From Catonia carolina (lineage: Eukaryota > Arthropoda > Insecta > Hemiptera > Achilidae), in the NCBI GenBank assembly GCA_035578175.1, contig JAQMRL010000001.1, positions 184,337,283-184,401,282 on the forward strand: a DNA stretch of 64,000 nucleotides. The letters are read 5' to 3'. Below are positions 23,626-35,611 of this stretch, piece by piece. The translations under genes and the position numbers were made by a program. The notes under the pieces were generated by a model. The model was given only the letters and a program-made list of their open reading frames with translations. It made no database searches and had not been told where the DNA came from. Numbering within the stretch: the first letter of the stretch is position 1; each line of letters starts with the position of its first letter.

Positions 23626-24349
23626 TACCTCATGTGGTCTAAAATTGTCCCTATACGAGGGTTAAAAATACTGGATGAAATTATACGTTGAAATCTCCCT
23701 TGAAAAACTAAGGGTTTTAATTTTTTAAGCACTTTAAGGAAATAGAGGTATTCGTAACTACATTACGTCAAAACCGACACCCGAACAAAATTTTTATCTA
23801 CGCCCCTGAATATTCAATTTGTTATTAAATTGAAGGTAAAAGAACAATTTCTTAATGCGAACAATCAGTAACGTCAAATTTCATTATTAATTTTTGTTAT
23901 CATTGTGACAGAAAATAAACCTAAAAACTGTTCTTTAGTAAAATGAATGAAACAACACGCTGAGAATCTGATGGATTAATTTCACTGACAATGTAGTACT
24001 ATTTCTACACGTTGTAATTTACACGAGTACTTTCCTTATATTATTAGTATTAAAGAATTCATACCTTTTATACAGCGAAAAGTTGTTTAAACGATACATA
24101 ATTTATTCATACGATAAGTCAAATGATAGGTTTTTTTGTTGAAATCGTGATCCTCCTAGCACTTATCAGTATATTATTCTTAAATATTTCAAAATTATTT
24201 TAGTAAACAATGTGAACAATATTAAATATTACGTCTCGGTATTATCGTTCACAGATTTTTAACTATTGGAAAATATTTTCAACAATATTATGAAGAGCTA
24301 ACCAAATTAAAAAGTAAAAATTATAATTTTGTAATCGTTGTAATCTAAT
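23626..24349. other. AT-rich intergenic stretch
   Basis: Nothing recognisable on either strand. Confidence 0.45.
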
Positions 24350-24568
24350 AACCTATTCTGTTCTTCTTGTTCTTCTTCAAAAAGTGGCTATCGTTCCGAA
24401 TGTTGACCAAATTTTCACTTTGTTCCTTGCACAGCAAAATAGCTCTTCTGAGTTCGTTTCAAACCAAAGATCTCAGATTTTGAAACCAAACACCATTCTT
24501 GTGCCACGCCCTTGCTTTCTATCAAATAATTTCCCGGCAGATTGGCTTGTAGTAACAAACAACCTATT
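24350..24568 (-). mobile_element. 5'-truncated RTE-like LINE end with AAG-type tail and TSD
   Basis: The insertion 24358-24560 is flanked by AACCTATT (24350-24357 and 24561-24568). On the minus strand it ends in GAAGAAGAACAAGAAGAAC. The sequence just before that tail (CAACATTCGGAACGATAG) parallels the ends of the elements at 56.7 and 59.9 kb. A broken frame resembles their RRRISWL-x-NLR-x-W C-terminus. The plus-strand ORF at 24384-24596 is antisense to it. Confidence 0.65.
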
Positions 24569-24640
24569 AGGAGAACTTTTTGTTAACTTTTATTAAAAAC
24601 TATTTCATTTATATATTTTTGAATGAATATTCTCGGTAGG

Positions 24641-24880
24641 AAATAAAAATATCTACAACATTTATTTCAAGCATTACCTTCTGTAGAGCCTAGTTTAGCT
24701 TCAATTAGTGATTTCCCGTTTTTTAAGTCGAACAGAGGTTAATTTTCAATTTACGTCATTCACTCAAATTATGTTTATTTTTTGTTTTACGTTGTTTACT
24801 AACGATTAAACATAGGTTATTTTTGTTTTATAATTACATTGTCAAGAGAAAGTTGTGTGAGTGCTTCACGCCAGATTTTT
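24641..24880 (+). repeat. Repeat A copy 4 (right end only)
   Basis: Matches the last ~240 bp of the family, ending in AAGAGAAAGTTGTGTGAGTG and CACGCCAGATTTTT. The left part is missing. Confidence 0.75.
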
Positions 24881-25225
24881 TATAATTATTTTACAAATAA
24901 TTAAAGGAAAAATAAATGCGTTAAATCAGCTATTAAACATTTTATGAATATTATTTTGAAAATTTTTAATAACTTGAATTAATGTGAAAAAGTCTATAAG
25001 ATCGTTTGCACCATAAATGTTGAATTTTAAATCATATATCATTACCAGTAGTACAGTAAAGATTATTGTAAAATAATCGAGCTACTTGCCCATATCTAAA
25101 ACAGGAAGAAGAAATATTGTATGGTTTTCATCTGGTTATTGATTAATTTTACATCAAAAGCATGCAACTTACAATAATTACATTTAAAATAAGTAAGTTA
25201 AATTAATTTTTTTTTAATATCTTAG

Positions 25226-26060
25226 TTTGTTTACAATCAGTTAAAAATAACCAAATACTAAGAAACTATTTACGTGACGAAGACAATACCGAATTGTGTT
25301 GCTTCCAAAAAAAAAAATTATTTACAACCTTTAAAAACATTACCCAAGTCTAGATATAAGATGAATATTATATGTTATATGTATAATGAATATAATATAT
25401 GTATATGAATATAATTTGTTATGTGTTCAGTAAAAAATAAATTGAACAAAAACAGCAGATGATAACAGAATGCGTAGAAAAAGGTGATGATGGAGAATAA
25501 TATGAACTTAAATTAACAATATAGATTATTCGATAAATCTCAACGGAAGGACAAATAATTTTATTATTTTTAGTCTTGTTAAATCTTCAATATTTTCAAG
25601 TAGATCAAGCGCCAAAGAATTCGGATGATCTTATATTACTTCATATTTTGAACTTAACTGCACAATTTCTTCTTTCACGGTGTCTTGACAGGTAATTCCT
25701 TATGTAGCGTAAGTCCTTTGTCACGTACTACGGAGCATTTGTTATATAATTCGTAGAACTTTTAATTGGAATTGTTGGATGATGGCACGATTCGATTTTG
25801 TAACTGATCCTCAAAGCGGTAACTCATAAACCCACAGTGGTTTCAATATGACTTTGTACAATAGGAGCTTGCTGTCTAACGAAAATAAACGTTTGTTCAT
25901 CATCCACTACTAATCTCTCTGCTTCAACCCTACCTGCCTGCTTGAACCAGGCATCGATTTAAGTGCATTCCCAGTATTTCACAACATCTAACTGGGAAAC
26001 TGGGCTGTCGTTTATTCGTATCGATGGTCTTTCCTCAAAGTAAATGTAACATGTCTCGAT
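25226..26060 (-). pseudogene. Jockey-type LINE 3' end (copy 2 of a pair)
   Basis: Homologous to 16076-16735 over the C-terminal coding part and the 3' UTR, including GACGAAGACAATACC and TTGCTTCCAAAA blocks in both. It extends further 5', where the minus strand gives a decayed post-palm block (VVKYWECT for the expected VKYLG-x-H) near 25950. More frameshifts than copy 1. No intact ORF remains. Confidence 0.7.
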
Positions 26061-26893
26061 TCAAAATGACCGATAGAAACTTCAAAAACAACCCAGAATC
26101 GTATTTTTGATACAGTAATCAACTAAAGTTATTCTGGTAACATATACTCAGTTTTCTTACATTTTACTTTTCCAGATTTTATACACCCCGTTGTGTACAT
26201 ATTCTTCCAGGAAACTTAGTTGAGTTGAACTTTCTCTTGCAAATAAACCAACACTATGTTCAAGTTATTAAAATTAAATGAAAACTTTTTTAACAAACTG
26301 TATCAAGGTCTGGTATAAAGCTGTAATTATTTGTTGAATCTCAACAAATTAAATGCAAATAACTGTAAACAAAAATCTTCCTAAACGCTAACTAAACATC
26401 ATGTTGAATATAATTCAAGAAAAGAATTAAAATTAATTTTTGATACAACAAAAGAAATTTTGTAACTTAAACGGTTTAAAGTAAAAAAACTGTTATTTAA
26501 ATTTTTACAAAACAATGATTTTATTTTTGGTAATGTAGTTAAAAAGCGTGACATTCGATAACAAACGAGACTAGGAATTGAGGTTAGAAGATGAGATTAC
26601 TTAATATATCAGCGGACTACAGGATAGTAATAGAAGAGTGAGCTGCATCAAATACGGTGTTGGAACAGGCAATAGTTGTGTGACACGTGACTACCAGGCT
26701 GCAGTAAATTTAAAAAAATTAATGCTTTCCAGTACTGGTCTTTACAAGCACTCAATAGTTCATTTATTTCTCAGAACTATGATTGTCATGTTGGTCAAAG
26801 GACAGTTATGTCCTTGGAAGCATTGAATCTTGTTATACGAGATATGGTTACGAACCATAACTGGCCATTTGTTTAATTTTTAATAAGCACGCA
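26061..26893. other. AT-rich intergenic stretch
   Basis: Nothing recognised. The ORF at 26638-26826 shows no known motif. Confidence 0.4.
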
Positions 26894-27056
26894 TTTGCCT
26901 TTTATGCCGGGGTCCCAAGTTCAAATTACTGGTCAGGTTTTTTCATCTTTCAGGCATTTTTTTTCATCAGAATATCACTTTATATCATTACTTTTGCACA
27001 AGCCAAGGCTTATGCAAAAGTTTGCATAAGCCTTGTTGGGTTTGCTTATGCATCAT
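26894..27056 (+). mobile_element. tRNA-headed SINE, family 2, 5'-truncated
   Basis: It begins inside the head (TTTTATGCCGGGGTCC) with a mutated B box. It continues through the family-2 GGTCAGGTTTTTTCATC block and ends in a tail related to those at 38.6 and 60.8 kb. A 14-bp perfect hairpin (27005-27034) interrupts the tail. Confidence 0.65.
27005..27034. repeat. Perfect 14-bp hairpin
   Basis: AAGGCTTATGCAAA (27005-27018) is followed after two bases by its exact reverse complement (27021-27034). It lies inside the tail of a family-2 SINE, where other copies lack the second arm. Confidence 0.8.
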
Positions 27057-28509
27057 CACTAAAAATACATTTTAATCATAGTTCCAAACAATATCATATT
27101 CAGAATAATCAGACAAGAGCGCAACGAATTAATAGATGAAATTTACATGGGCTTACTTGTACCCGAATTCAATTAGAGGTCTAAAGGAATAGTTTTTAAG
27201 TACATTATGACAATCTTCCTTGTTGGTTTGTACTTGTAACGCCAAAGAAATTTTATTAAGATTTCTAAAAGAATTAGTTTTAACAATGCTCATTTTTTAT
27301 TGTTTTAGATTTTTATAAATTTAGGACAGAAAAATTTACTATAACTTATTTACTATACCTGTAAATTTTTGATTAATTTCTACCATAACATTTTTCAGCT
27401 TATTTTGACGTAATTGAGGTCTGCATTTTTCATACTTTTTATAGTTTTTTCTCCGGTTAAACTACCCATCCTTCTATTATTAAACAAGGACTCTGGGTAG
27501 GACCCCTGATAGGGTAGGGTAGGCGCTCCAGTAAGCCCTACATCTAAGAATAATAGCTCAAAAATTATTTGAGATATATTCTTTTAATACTTTTAATTAT
27601 CTTCTTGTAACTGTATTTTTTGATTTGAAATTACAGATTTTATAATACGTTACAGAGCTTTCTAAAGGCCGTTTATTGTTGTAGATCGATCAGTATTTTA
27701 AATTCATTATTATGGCTAATCATTTATAATAGGTTCTAGTTTTATTTTGTCTTAAATCCTCTTGTAGCAATTAACTCGTTAAATGCCTTTAACTTTGAAA
27801 ACTATGTCATGACAATGATATTGAGCTTAACTACCGGGAAAACCAAGTAACATTGAACTAATTTACATGTTAATAAGAATCAATGTTAAATGTGTACTAA
27901 TTTACTACTACTAAAGATTCATAATTCATACCAAAGTCATATTTAAAAGTTACTTGAAATCATTTAAATAAAAACTTGATATATTTTTTAAGTAAGGAAT
28001 TATTAACTCAGACATAGAATTATTTGTATCTGCAAAACAGCAGGTATTTTCTGTTTTTGTTTTACGTTCATCTGTTAAACAAACTAAGCGTAATGCAGAC
28101 GATGAAGAAGAAAGTAAATGATAAAAAAACATACCTGTCCGAAAGTCGTACCCTAGTTAATTTTTTTGGCATTGCATGAAATAATAAGTAAATTGATGAA
28201 GTAAAAATAAGTGGTTGAATTAAATGTGAGAATTTACAAATAAATGTTAATAGGAAAAACATAAAGTTTTCAATAAAATAATTAAAAATAGGTAGTAGCT
28301 GTGTAAGTGCACTCAAATGCTAAGCTTAAGGACCTTGATTGGATTTTCAGTAAAGTCTACAAAATTAAAATTATATTAACCAGCATTAGAGTTACAATCA
28401 ACGTAATCACTAACAATAACGATTAATAGAAAAAAAAATGATATCAACTTCCTTTTCAATCGTTTTGGTTACGTAAAACCGCAAGTTTCTTAAGGAATTT
28501 AAAACTTAA
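27057..28509. other. AT-rich intergenic stretch
   Basis: No gene or element recognised. The minus-strand ORFs at 27950-28316 show no known family. Confidence 0.4.
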
Positions 28510-28840
28510 TATACTTTTATATTATTATTATTATTATTACTAGTCGTAAAACTCCCAAAGTGGAAGACGCTAAGTAAAGATGGTTCAGTTTTGGGGTTTC
28601 TTGTTGTTCTTTTTATTTGCCCACCAGTTTTTCATTTCTTGCGAGAATTTAGCTTTTCTTTCTTCACTCCATTTTACTCCAGTTCTCGGAGCTTTTGTCT
28701 CTTGTTTAACTTCCCATTTCTCAACCTTCCTCCTAAAATTGTTTCTTGTGTCCAAGTCTTCTTTCACAATATTAGCCATTTCCAAGTCTTTTTTAACATT
28801 TCGGATCCATTCTCCTCTATTATACTTTTATATTATTATT
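28510..28840 (-). mobile_element. 5'-truncated LINE with (TAA)n tail and long TSD
   Basis: The block is flanked by TATACTTTTATATTATTATT at 28510-28529 and 28821-28840; part of the left copy merges with the element's own ATT/TAA tail (about 28521-28539). On the minus strand an open frame (about 28820 to 28585) encodes GEWIRNVKKDLEMANIVKED, an FRRKV block, then TGVKWSEERKAKFSQEMKNW. This is the same C-terminal tail type as at 23.4 kb. The frame is uninterrupted to its stop, so the insertion is fairly young. TAA tails are typical of I-type LINEs, but the clade is only inferred. Confidence 0.75.
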
Positions 28841-29419
28841 CAAATAATTTATAATTTGTATTTAAAGTGGTTAATCGGCAAAATTTTTAACACAAAATAT
28901 ATCTAACATACATTGTGTACTTAAGCAATTGTTATAGATTAGGCCTACTATACGCAAAGATTTTTAACTTCATTAACTTTTTTATTTATTCCTATTCAAT
29001 ATACGAATATAAAACAATGTGATAATGATAATAATAGTGGCATGTGTACCACGAAGAAAAGAACCACCCATGCGTCATTTCAATTGCTTATCTAATTCTT
29101 TAATTCACATTCATGATAAATTTTAACAAAAGTACTTTAATTTGATTTTTTTTTACCATACATTTACTTTAAAATATTCCTATTCCAGTATAGTTTTTAA
29201 AGTCTGGTAGATTTTCGGGTAAATGTGTAGAATGGGTCGCTTTACAAATGAATTTCTGTGATTTTTTAAGTTTATTATGACATTTTTGACATAAGCCTTT
29301 TATGAATTAAATTAAAATATACTATTTTGATTTCGTTTTAAGAGAGACTTTTGTGTTCTATGTAAAGTAATCGATGAATTATTAGGTGAAGTAATTAGTT
29401 TAGTTCCAATTCGACTTTT
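28841..29419. other. AT-rich intergenic stretch
   Basis: Nothing recognisable. Confidence 0.45.
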
Positions 29420-29545
29420 TATTCCTCTGAAATGGTCCCAGCTGTCTGTTACTTAATGTGCATCCAGGGTAGGAAAAGTAGACTCGTTTTCCTTCGCTCC
29501 TCTCTCCTGCTAATTTTCCCCTACAAACAATGATTCTTTTGAGTT
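29420..29545 (-). pseudogene. Possible LINE C-terminal fragment
   Basis: The minus strand gives GKISRREERRKTSLL followed by TAGTIS, which resembles the QGKI-x-G-R-R-x-x-GR-x-(R/K)-(I/T)-SWL segment of RTE-like C-termini. It is short and interrupted by stops, so it could be chance. Confidence 0.35.
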
Positions 29546-29830
29546 CAGTTGCATCAAAATTAGGGTGTTCGTTTAAAAAAGTCTTACACTGCTGGTTAGC
29601 TATTTAAAATTAACGTTATTTTAATGAATTACACCATACTAACCGAATTAATTAAATTCAGTTTACAATAATAGCAAAGAAATTAACAAAAATCAATCAG
29701 AAAGTTAGTAAAAAGTTATGTATTCAGAATATTTGCGAGATAAATAGTGCGATTTGACCCCCCCTCCACCATAACGTTTTATGAAATATGTCTGTAAGGT
29801 CTTATTTTTTTAATGTTCTTACCACCTAGG

Positions 29831-30367
29831 TTAACCCTTTATAGGTCTTTTGGTAAGTATACTTACCACTGGCAATAAGGTCGATTTTTTTATGAATAAG
29901 CTACGCAGTTGAACCCTATTGGCATACGGTTTTATAGACGTTCTCTGGTACGTAGGCTATCCACAAATTAAAATTAACGCGCAGCGACCATTTGCTTCGT
30001 GATTTGCACGAATGTGGTAGGATTCATACCAGCGTACGCAACTGTGTTGTTCTTGTACAGTGCTTATAAAATTCGAGTTTTTTACGGGAAAGCAAGCATT
30101 CATGCTAGTATAATGTTGAGATAAGTTTTATTCTATACATTGTTTTGTTATATAGAACTACAAGTCTTCATAAGCATTCTTACCACTAAACATTATGTAA
30201 TTCCCATTTCAATAAACGTTTCTTGGTAAGTATACTTACCAGGCTTAACATAAAAAAATATCTTACTGTTCTGGCACTAAAAATACATTATTCAAGCCCT
30301 ATAACACAAAATTTAACATTTTACAACATGTAAATTTTCCCCGTAGTACTGCCCTATAATGGGCTAA
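29831..30367 (+). mobile_element. piggyBac-like MITE, copy 2
   Basis: A 537-bp homologue of 21809-22359. The left end is TTAACCCTTTATAGGTC; the right end is GCCCTATAATGGGCTAA, where the flanking TTAA has become CTAA. Both subterminal sites are perfect palindromes GGTAAGTATACTTACC (about 29852-29867 and 30225-30240). The interior aligns throughout with small indels. Confidence 0.85.
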
Positions 30368-31489
30368 GCTATGCTATAATGCAACATTCCGAAACAAGAG
30401 GTCCACGTTTTTATTCCTGATGAAGTATTAAAAGTAATTCAACCCTAAACAGCGTAAAAATATTCCAAATTGATAGTAGTAGTGTAGTGATCTTAGAATG
30501 TGATAACTCTACAAACTAGAAGGAACTTGGTGATACAAAAATTTATAGATCAGTAAAATTGTATTCAGTTAAATGATTAAATATTACTTATAAAAAGTAA
30601 AAAAAAAATTGACTGGTATATACTAAGATATAATTATATACATTATTACGTAATATATTATTGAACAAATCACCATATGAGGCATTTCACAGATGACAAA
30701 TTTAATTAAAACTAAAATTAGATTACGGTTTTGTTCTTTTATTGTTATAACACTCTATAGTTATTTTTTGAGGGATTTTGATGTAAATGTTAATTTATGT
30801 AAATATTATTAAAATTTACTTTTTAAATTATATATTATATAAATTCCATATGTATTGTAACAAGAAAGAATATAAGATTATTAACGTGTATCCATAAATC
30901 ATTGTTGAATCAGAAATAAACAAAATAAATAATATGCAGTAACATTAAGGTCACGATGAGTAGGAGAGGTATCAAAGGTATCTGTAATACACAACCTATC
31001 TATCGTTGAACAAAAAAAAGAAAGTTAAGTCCCGCCAAACATTCCATCAACTTATTATAGACAAGTTGATATTACGGAAGTATCAGCAGATACAAAAGTG
31101 TGCAATTTTACCAGGCCTACATATAAATATAACCGTATATAAAATTTAAACAATTATTTATTGTTTAGTGCTTTATAATATTTACATATTTGCATATCAA
31201 TTTTCATACGAAGATGCAAAATTCCTAAACGTGTTGTTATAAAATATTATTGTGGTTTCAAACTGGCTTTTGTCTAGATTGCACAATTGCTTTTTATGGC
31301 AAATAACACTGACTGAATAAAATTCAAGTAATATTTTATTTCATTTATAAAAAAAATAATGAAATGAAATAAATATCTCCAGTTGACCGGGTCACACACA
31401 GACTAAATTAATTTAAATAATTTTATTAAAACAAGCAATTTTACACAAAAGGTCAGAACTGGAATTATTATTATTATACTAATTAATTA
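30368..31489. other. AT-rich intergenic stretch
   Basis: No element recognised. Confidence 0.45.
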
Positions 31490-32170
31490 ATATTGTAACA
31501 ATATCGTAAAGGAAAGAGTGTTCGAGAATTTCCGGAAGGACTGAGACTTTAAAAATGTTAACGTAAATTGTAAGAGTAATATTAATAGAGTAATAAAGTA
31601 ATAGAGTAATAATAGGTTTCCAATAAATAGTTATAAACGGTTTTTATAGTAAAGGTAGGCCTGGCTTTTGTTGTACGACTATTATGATATTGGCTTTTTT
31701 TGTAAAATCTTTTATTCAATTTTAATTTGTTTACAGATGGTAAGATTTATCCAGGAACCGTCAGAAGTTTTTTTTTATTGTTTTATCGAATTCTCGTCTT
31801 CCTCGAAATCTCCATTGACCCATCTATATAAGCGACGCGAGTTATTCAGTTTACGTTTTGTCTGTGATCGAGTCAGCGAATTCCATAGTGCATACCAGTA
31901 CGTTAGAAAAGGTCGACGTTACTGTCAAATACTGTGTATTGTTAAACGTTAATTCTGTATATTTTGTAAGTAGTATTTAGTAAATTGGTTAAGTTGTTTA
32001 TTGTTATTAGTTATTATAATTAGTATATTATTCATTACAGATTTTAATCACTTTATATTGTAATATTTTTAGTTGTACCTAATAAATACTTGTAATTTTA
32101 AACTTTAATGTGTTATTTATTTAATTTATCCAGATCCCGAAACGGACCTTAGAGATAAGTGTCACAATAT
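31490..32170 (+). mobile_element. Solo LTR
   Basis: The block 31494-32166 begins TGTAACAATATCG and ends GTGTCACA (TG..CA ends), with ATAT on both sides (31490-31493 and 32167-32170) as a 4-bp target duplication. It contains a TATA box (TATATAAG, about 31825-31832), an insect-type initiator TCAGT about 20 bp downstream, and AATAAA near 32083. No gag or pol lies on either side, so it is a solo LTR. A 4-bp duplication suits Gypsy-type elements. The ORF at 31668-31952 is probably incidental. Confidence 0.7.
31825..31850 (+). promoter_or_regulatory. LTR core promoter (TATA + Inr)
   Basis: TATATAAG is followed by TTATTCAGTTT inside the solo LTR. The TATA-to-Inr distance (about 21-23 bp) is slightly short of the usual 25-30, so the exact start is uncertain. 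Confidence 0.5.
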
Positions 32171-33101
32171 TGTCATTAAATTCAACAAAACAATGATAAA
32201 CTGATCACACCTAAATCATATTCATAACTTCTGAATTTATTCATGGGAGGTATCTTATGGCTAAGGAAATTATTCAAAAGGTTGGGTAAAGCAATAGGCT
32301 TTTCAGAGCCACAGTTTCATGAGACTAAAACACAGTTTTCATTAATTATGCACAAATCAATCAGCCAATCAAATCATATATTTGTTAATACTTACATTAA
32401 TTGATATGTGCAACTGTTCCAAACTTTCTGAACTGATACAGCGCGTTAATAAAGCAAATATTATTTCGTATATGGGTGATAAATGACAAAATGTCCATTA
32501 AAACTTACGACTTAGTAGTCCAACAAGCAATCGAGATTTTTGAAATATTTTTTTTAATTTATTTGTTTTTTTGTGGATGGATGGTCCACAACAGAAAGAA
32601 TTTGTCACGAACTTGAAGAGGAGAAGAGGTAATCGTTACCTAAAAAGATTAGGTACTTGGTGATTGCCAAACAAATTCGCGCTCTAAACTGACGTTATTT
32701 ACAAATCAAACAATTCGTGCGATCGGCTGGTTCACTAAGCTAGCCCGGAGTTTTTACGTCAACAATGGACATGATGTGAGTATGCCTCCTCTTTGGGTAG
32801 TTGTTACTGTGTTAAACGACAAAGTATAAAGTTCTCGGGTTTTTCTTCTCATCGGTCTCGAATTTTAACTAAAACTTAGTATTCCATAATACACATTAGT
32901 GACAAATAACCGAGATGTTGATGTAATTTTCAATAAACTGAAAATCGATAAATAATAAAAACAAAAATTTAAGTTTGTGATATTCTGATACAAATTATTA
33001 TTCAGTATATCACTTCTATTTAAGGTATACTAAACATAGTAAACCAAATTTCTTTTAACTCTTTTAATATCTGCTACTTAAAACAGAGGTACCGTTATTA
33101 G
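32171..33101. other. AT-rich intergenic stretch
   Basis: Nothing recognisable. A slightly less AT-rich patch at 32570-32810 has no second copy here. Confidence 0.4.
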
Positions 33102-34300
33102 TATACATGGTGTTTCGGTTAGTGTTACCTGCGCTTTCTGTGCTCATTTTACTAGTAAAAATAATGAAAAAATCATATAAACATAGGTCCAGAAATGCCT
33201 AGTTAACGAGTTACAGCTAGCGAAAGATTTCGCTATGAATTTGGAACCCTGAGTGAAATGAAGATTTTTTTGGAATTCTAGGAAGGTAACGTAAGGAACG
33301 AATGAAGTTGTTTCTTATAGTTTTTGAGCTGCTGAATCAAATAAAACAGGTCCCAGAACTGTATATCTTAGTTTCTAAGATTTTCTACGTTAAACTCAGA
33401 AAATTAATCGGAAAACGCAATTTCTTACATTTGACGTACAATAACTTTGTTAAACAGGTGATTAATACATACAATTTTTAAACAAAACTTGTAGAGAAGT
33501 TAATTATGAGTTATAATTTATTATGAAAGTTCATTCTCAGAAGAGTTAATTGATCGTTTTGTAGATGCCGCCACACAAGTCAAGAATAACCGTGCAGAAC
33601 TGCGGAGAGCTGCGCGAAAATCCGAAACCGAGCTGCAAAACGTATTTTCGAACATTTACTATAAACTTAAATTTACTTCATATTTTATTAAATGAACCAA
33701 TACAATATTTTTCTTTTTGTTATTTTACTGAAATTTTATAATTTTGGATTTGTTTCTTGAAATTCCTTCGTTTTCATACGCTAAGAGTATTAGTAATACA
33801 ATTTGATGCCAATAACTATTATTTGTTTCCTAATGACTTTAATTACACCAATTTTGTCATAATTAAATTCTCTACGAGTTTTGTTTAAAAATTTTGTATG
33901 TTGATTACCCATTTAACGACGTTATTGTACGTGAAACGTAAAAAATTATGTTTTTCAAATTATTTTTTGAGTTCAACGTAGAATTTATCTTATATTTATC
34001 TTATTATAATATCTTAGAAACTAAGAGAGATACAGTTCTCAGACCTGGTTTATTTGATTCAGCAGCTCAAAAACTATAAGAAACAACTTCATTCGTTTTT
34101 TACGTTACCTTCCTAGAATTCCAAAAAAATCTTCATTTCACCCAGGGTTCCAAATTCTTGGCGAAATCTTTCGCTAGCTGTAACTCGTTCACTATATATT
34201 TCTGGATCTAGGTAAGTGTTTATATGAACTTTTTTCATTATTTTTACTAGTACAACGAACTCAGAAAGCGCAGGTAACACTAACCGAAACACTCTGTATA
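33102..34300 (+). mobile_element. Mariner-like non-autonomous element with ~0.4 kb inverted arms
   Basis: The left arm (33102 to about 33515) and right arm (about 33855-34300) are reverse complements over some 415-445 bp at high identity. They start TATACAtggTGTTTCGGTTAG and TATACAgagTGTTTCGGTTAG, consistent with TA target sites. The ~340-bp unique centre encodes nothing. The ORF at 34113-34508 (minus) lies in the right arm and its flank. Ends of the TACAGxGTGTTTC type with TA targets are common in Tc1/mariner-derived MITEs. Confidence 0.8.
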
Positions 34301-35404
34301 ACTTGTTTCTAATGATTTTTGAATTATAATTGAAGCATCTCAACATTTGAATGTGAAATTTGACATAACATTTCTGAGAAATGTTATAACAGTGTAAAAT
34401 TAAATATTTTTGATACGGAGCTTTCATAATCAAGTTCATAAAAGTATCTACATGAGAGTTGAATAAAGTTAAACCCAAGAACTGCTTCATGTATCGAATT
34501 AGTTCCACTACAGTAACAATTAAAACTTAATAAATCAACACCTACTACTCGTATGTAACTTGACATAGTTTCACTTATTTTCACCCAACTAATCTCTCCA
34601 GAGAAAAAGAAACTGCATTAGTATGTTTAGCATGTATTTTAATTATAACTTAATAATATACACTATGATACGTACATATGTCATGATCTGAAAGTCATGT
34701 TTCATTACTGATTATAATTTTAGACAAGTGCATTTCAAGTAATTATTCAACTCGCATACGGAACTTAATTGTATTCGACACTTCAGATTACATCTTTAAT
34801 TAAAATAATGCTGTTTGTCTATTCGAGTTGTATTTGAAGACCGCATAATGTATTGCATTGTTTACATACACAAGGTGAAAGTGAATTTCAAATTCCAATG
34901 AAATATTTATCAACATCTAAAAACAATAGACTCGTGAATTTTTTAAATAAATACTGTCTGAGTATATGTAATCATATTTTAACGGTTACACGAGTAAACA
35001 TAAATTTGTATAGCGCATTATGTATATTTTATTACTAGCGATTTCGCCTGTGCCGCGATTGTAAGCTGCAGTACAAATTTATTATTTATTATTTTTATTA
35101 ATTATAATATAAATCTGCTAAAATTGTTGTTGAAAGACCATTGGTGGTCAACTAAATTTAAATCAATGTGAAAAATTTCCAATAAGTAGAATAATACAGT
35201 ACATAACCACTGTATTTTAAGTAAACGCAGTCAACGATCAATAAGAACACAAAAGGTTGATAAAATCGTAAGGTCAAGAAAACTAATAAAGAGATTTAAT
35301 CGTAAATAACCAAATGTTAAAAATTAGTTATATTCTAGCAATTACAACACACCAGCTTAGTTTCAGAGCTGTAGCTTTTTAGGAAATAATATTTGGTTTT
35401 AGTT
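34301..35404. other. AT-rich intergenic stretch
   Basis: Nothing recognisable. Confidence 0.45.
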
Positions 35405-35590
35405 TAGTCCATCATCATCATCATCTTTCAATAATTAGGTTTAATGACCTGTTCCGGCATCCATCTCTTTTTAGGTTTTCCCAAGCCTTGCTTCCCTCTA
35501 GGTATATATATCCATGCTCGCAGAGGAAGTCCGTAAGCTGGCATGCGAAGTAAATGTTGGACCACACTCTCTTATATATTCTTAACGTTT
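35405..35590 (-). pseudogene. RTE-like LINE C-terminus with (GAT)n tail
   Basis: The minus strand encodes VQHLLRMPAYGLPLRAWIYI and then PRGKQGLGKPKKRW, which matches the RTE-type C-terminal pattern H-x-x-RM-P-x-x-LP-x-x-(A/V)-x-x-Y-x-P-x-GKR-x-x-GRP-(K/R)-KRW. It is followed by a stop and a GATGATGATG tail (plus strand 35408-35424). It is strongly 5'-truncated, and no TSD was identified. Confidence 0.6.
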
Positions 35591-35611
35591 CCAACAATGA
35601 CTGAACATTAA

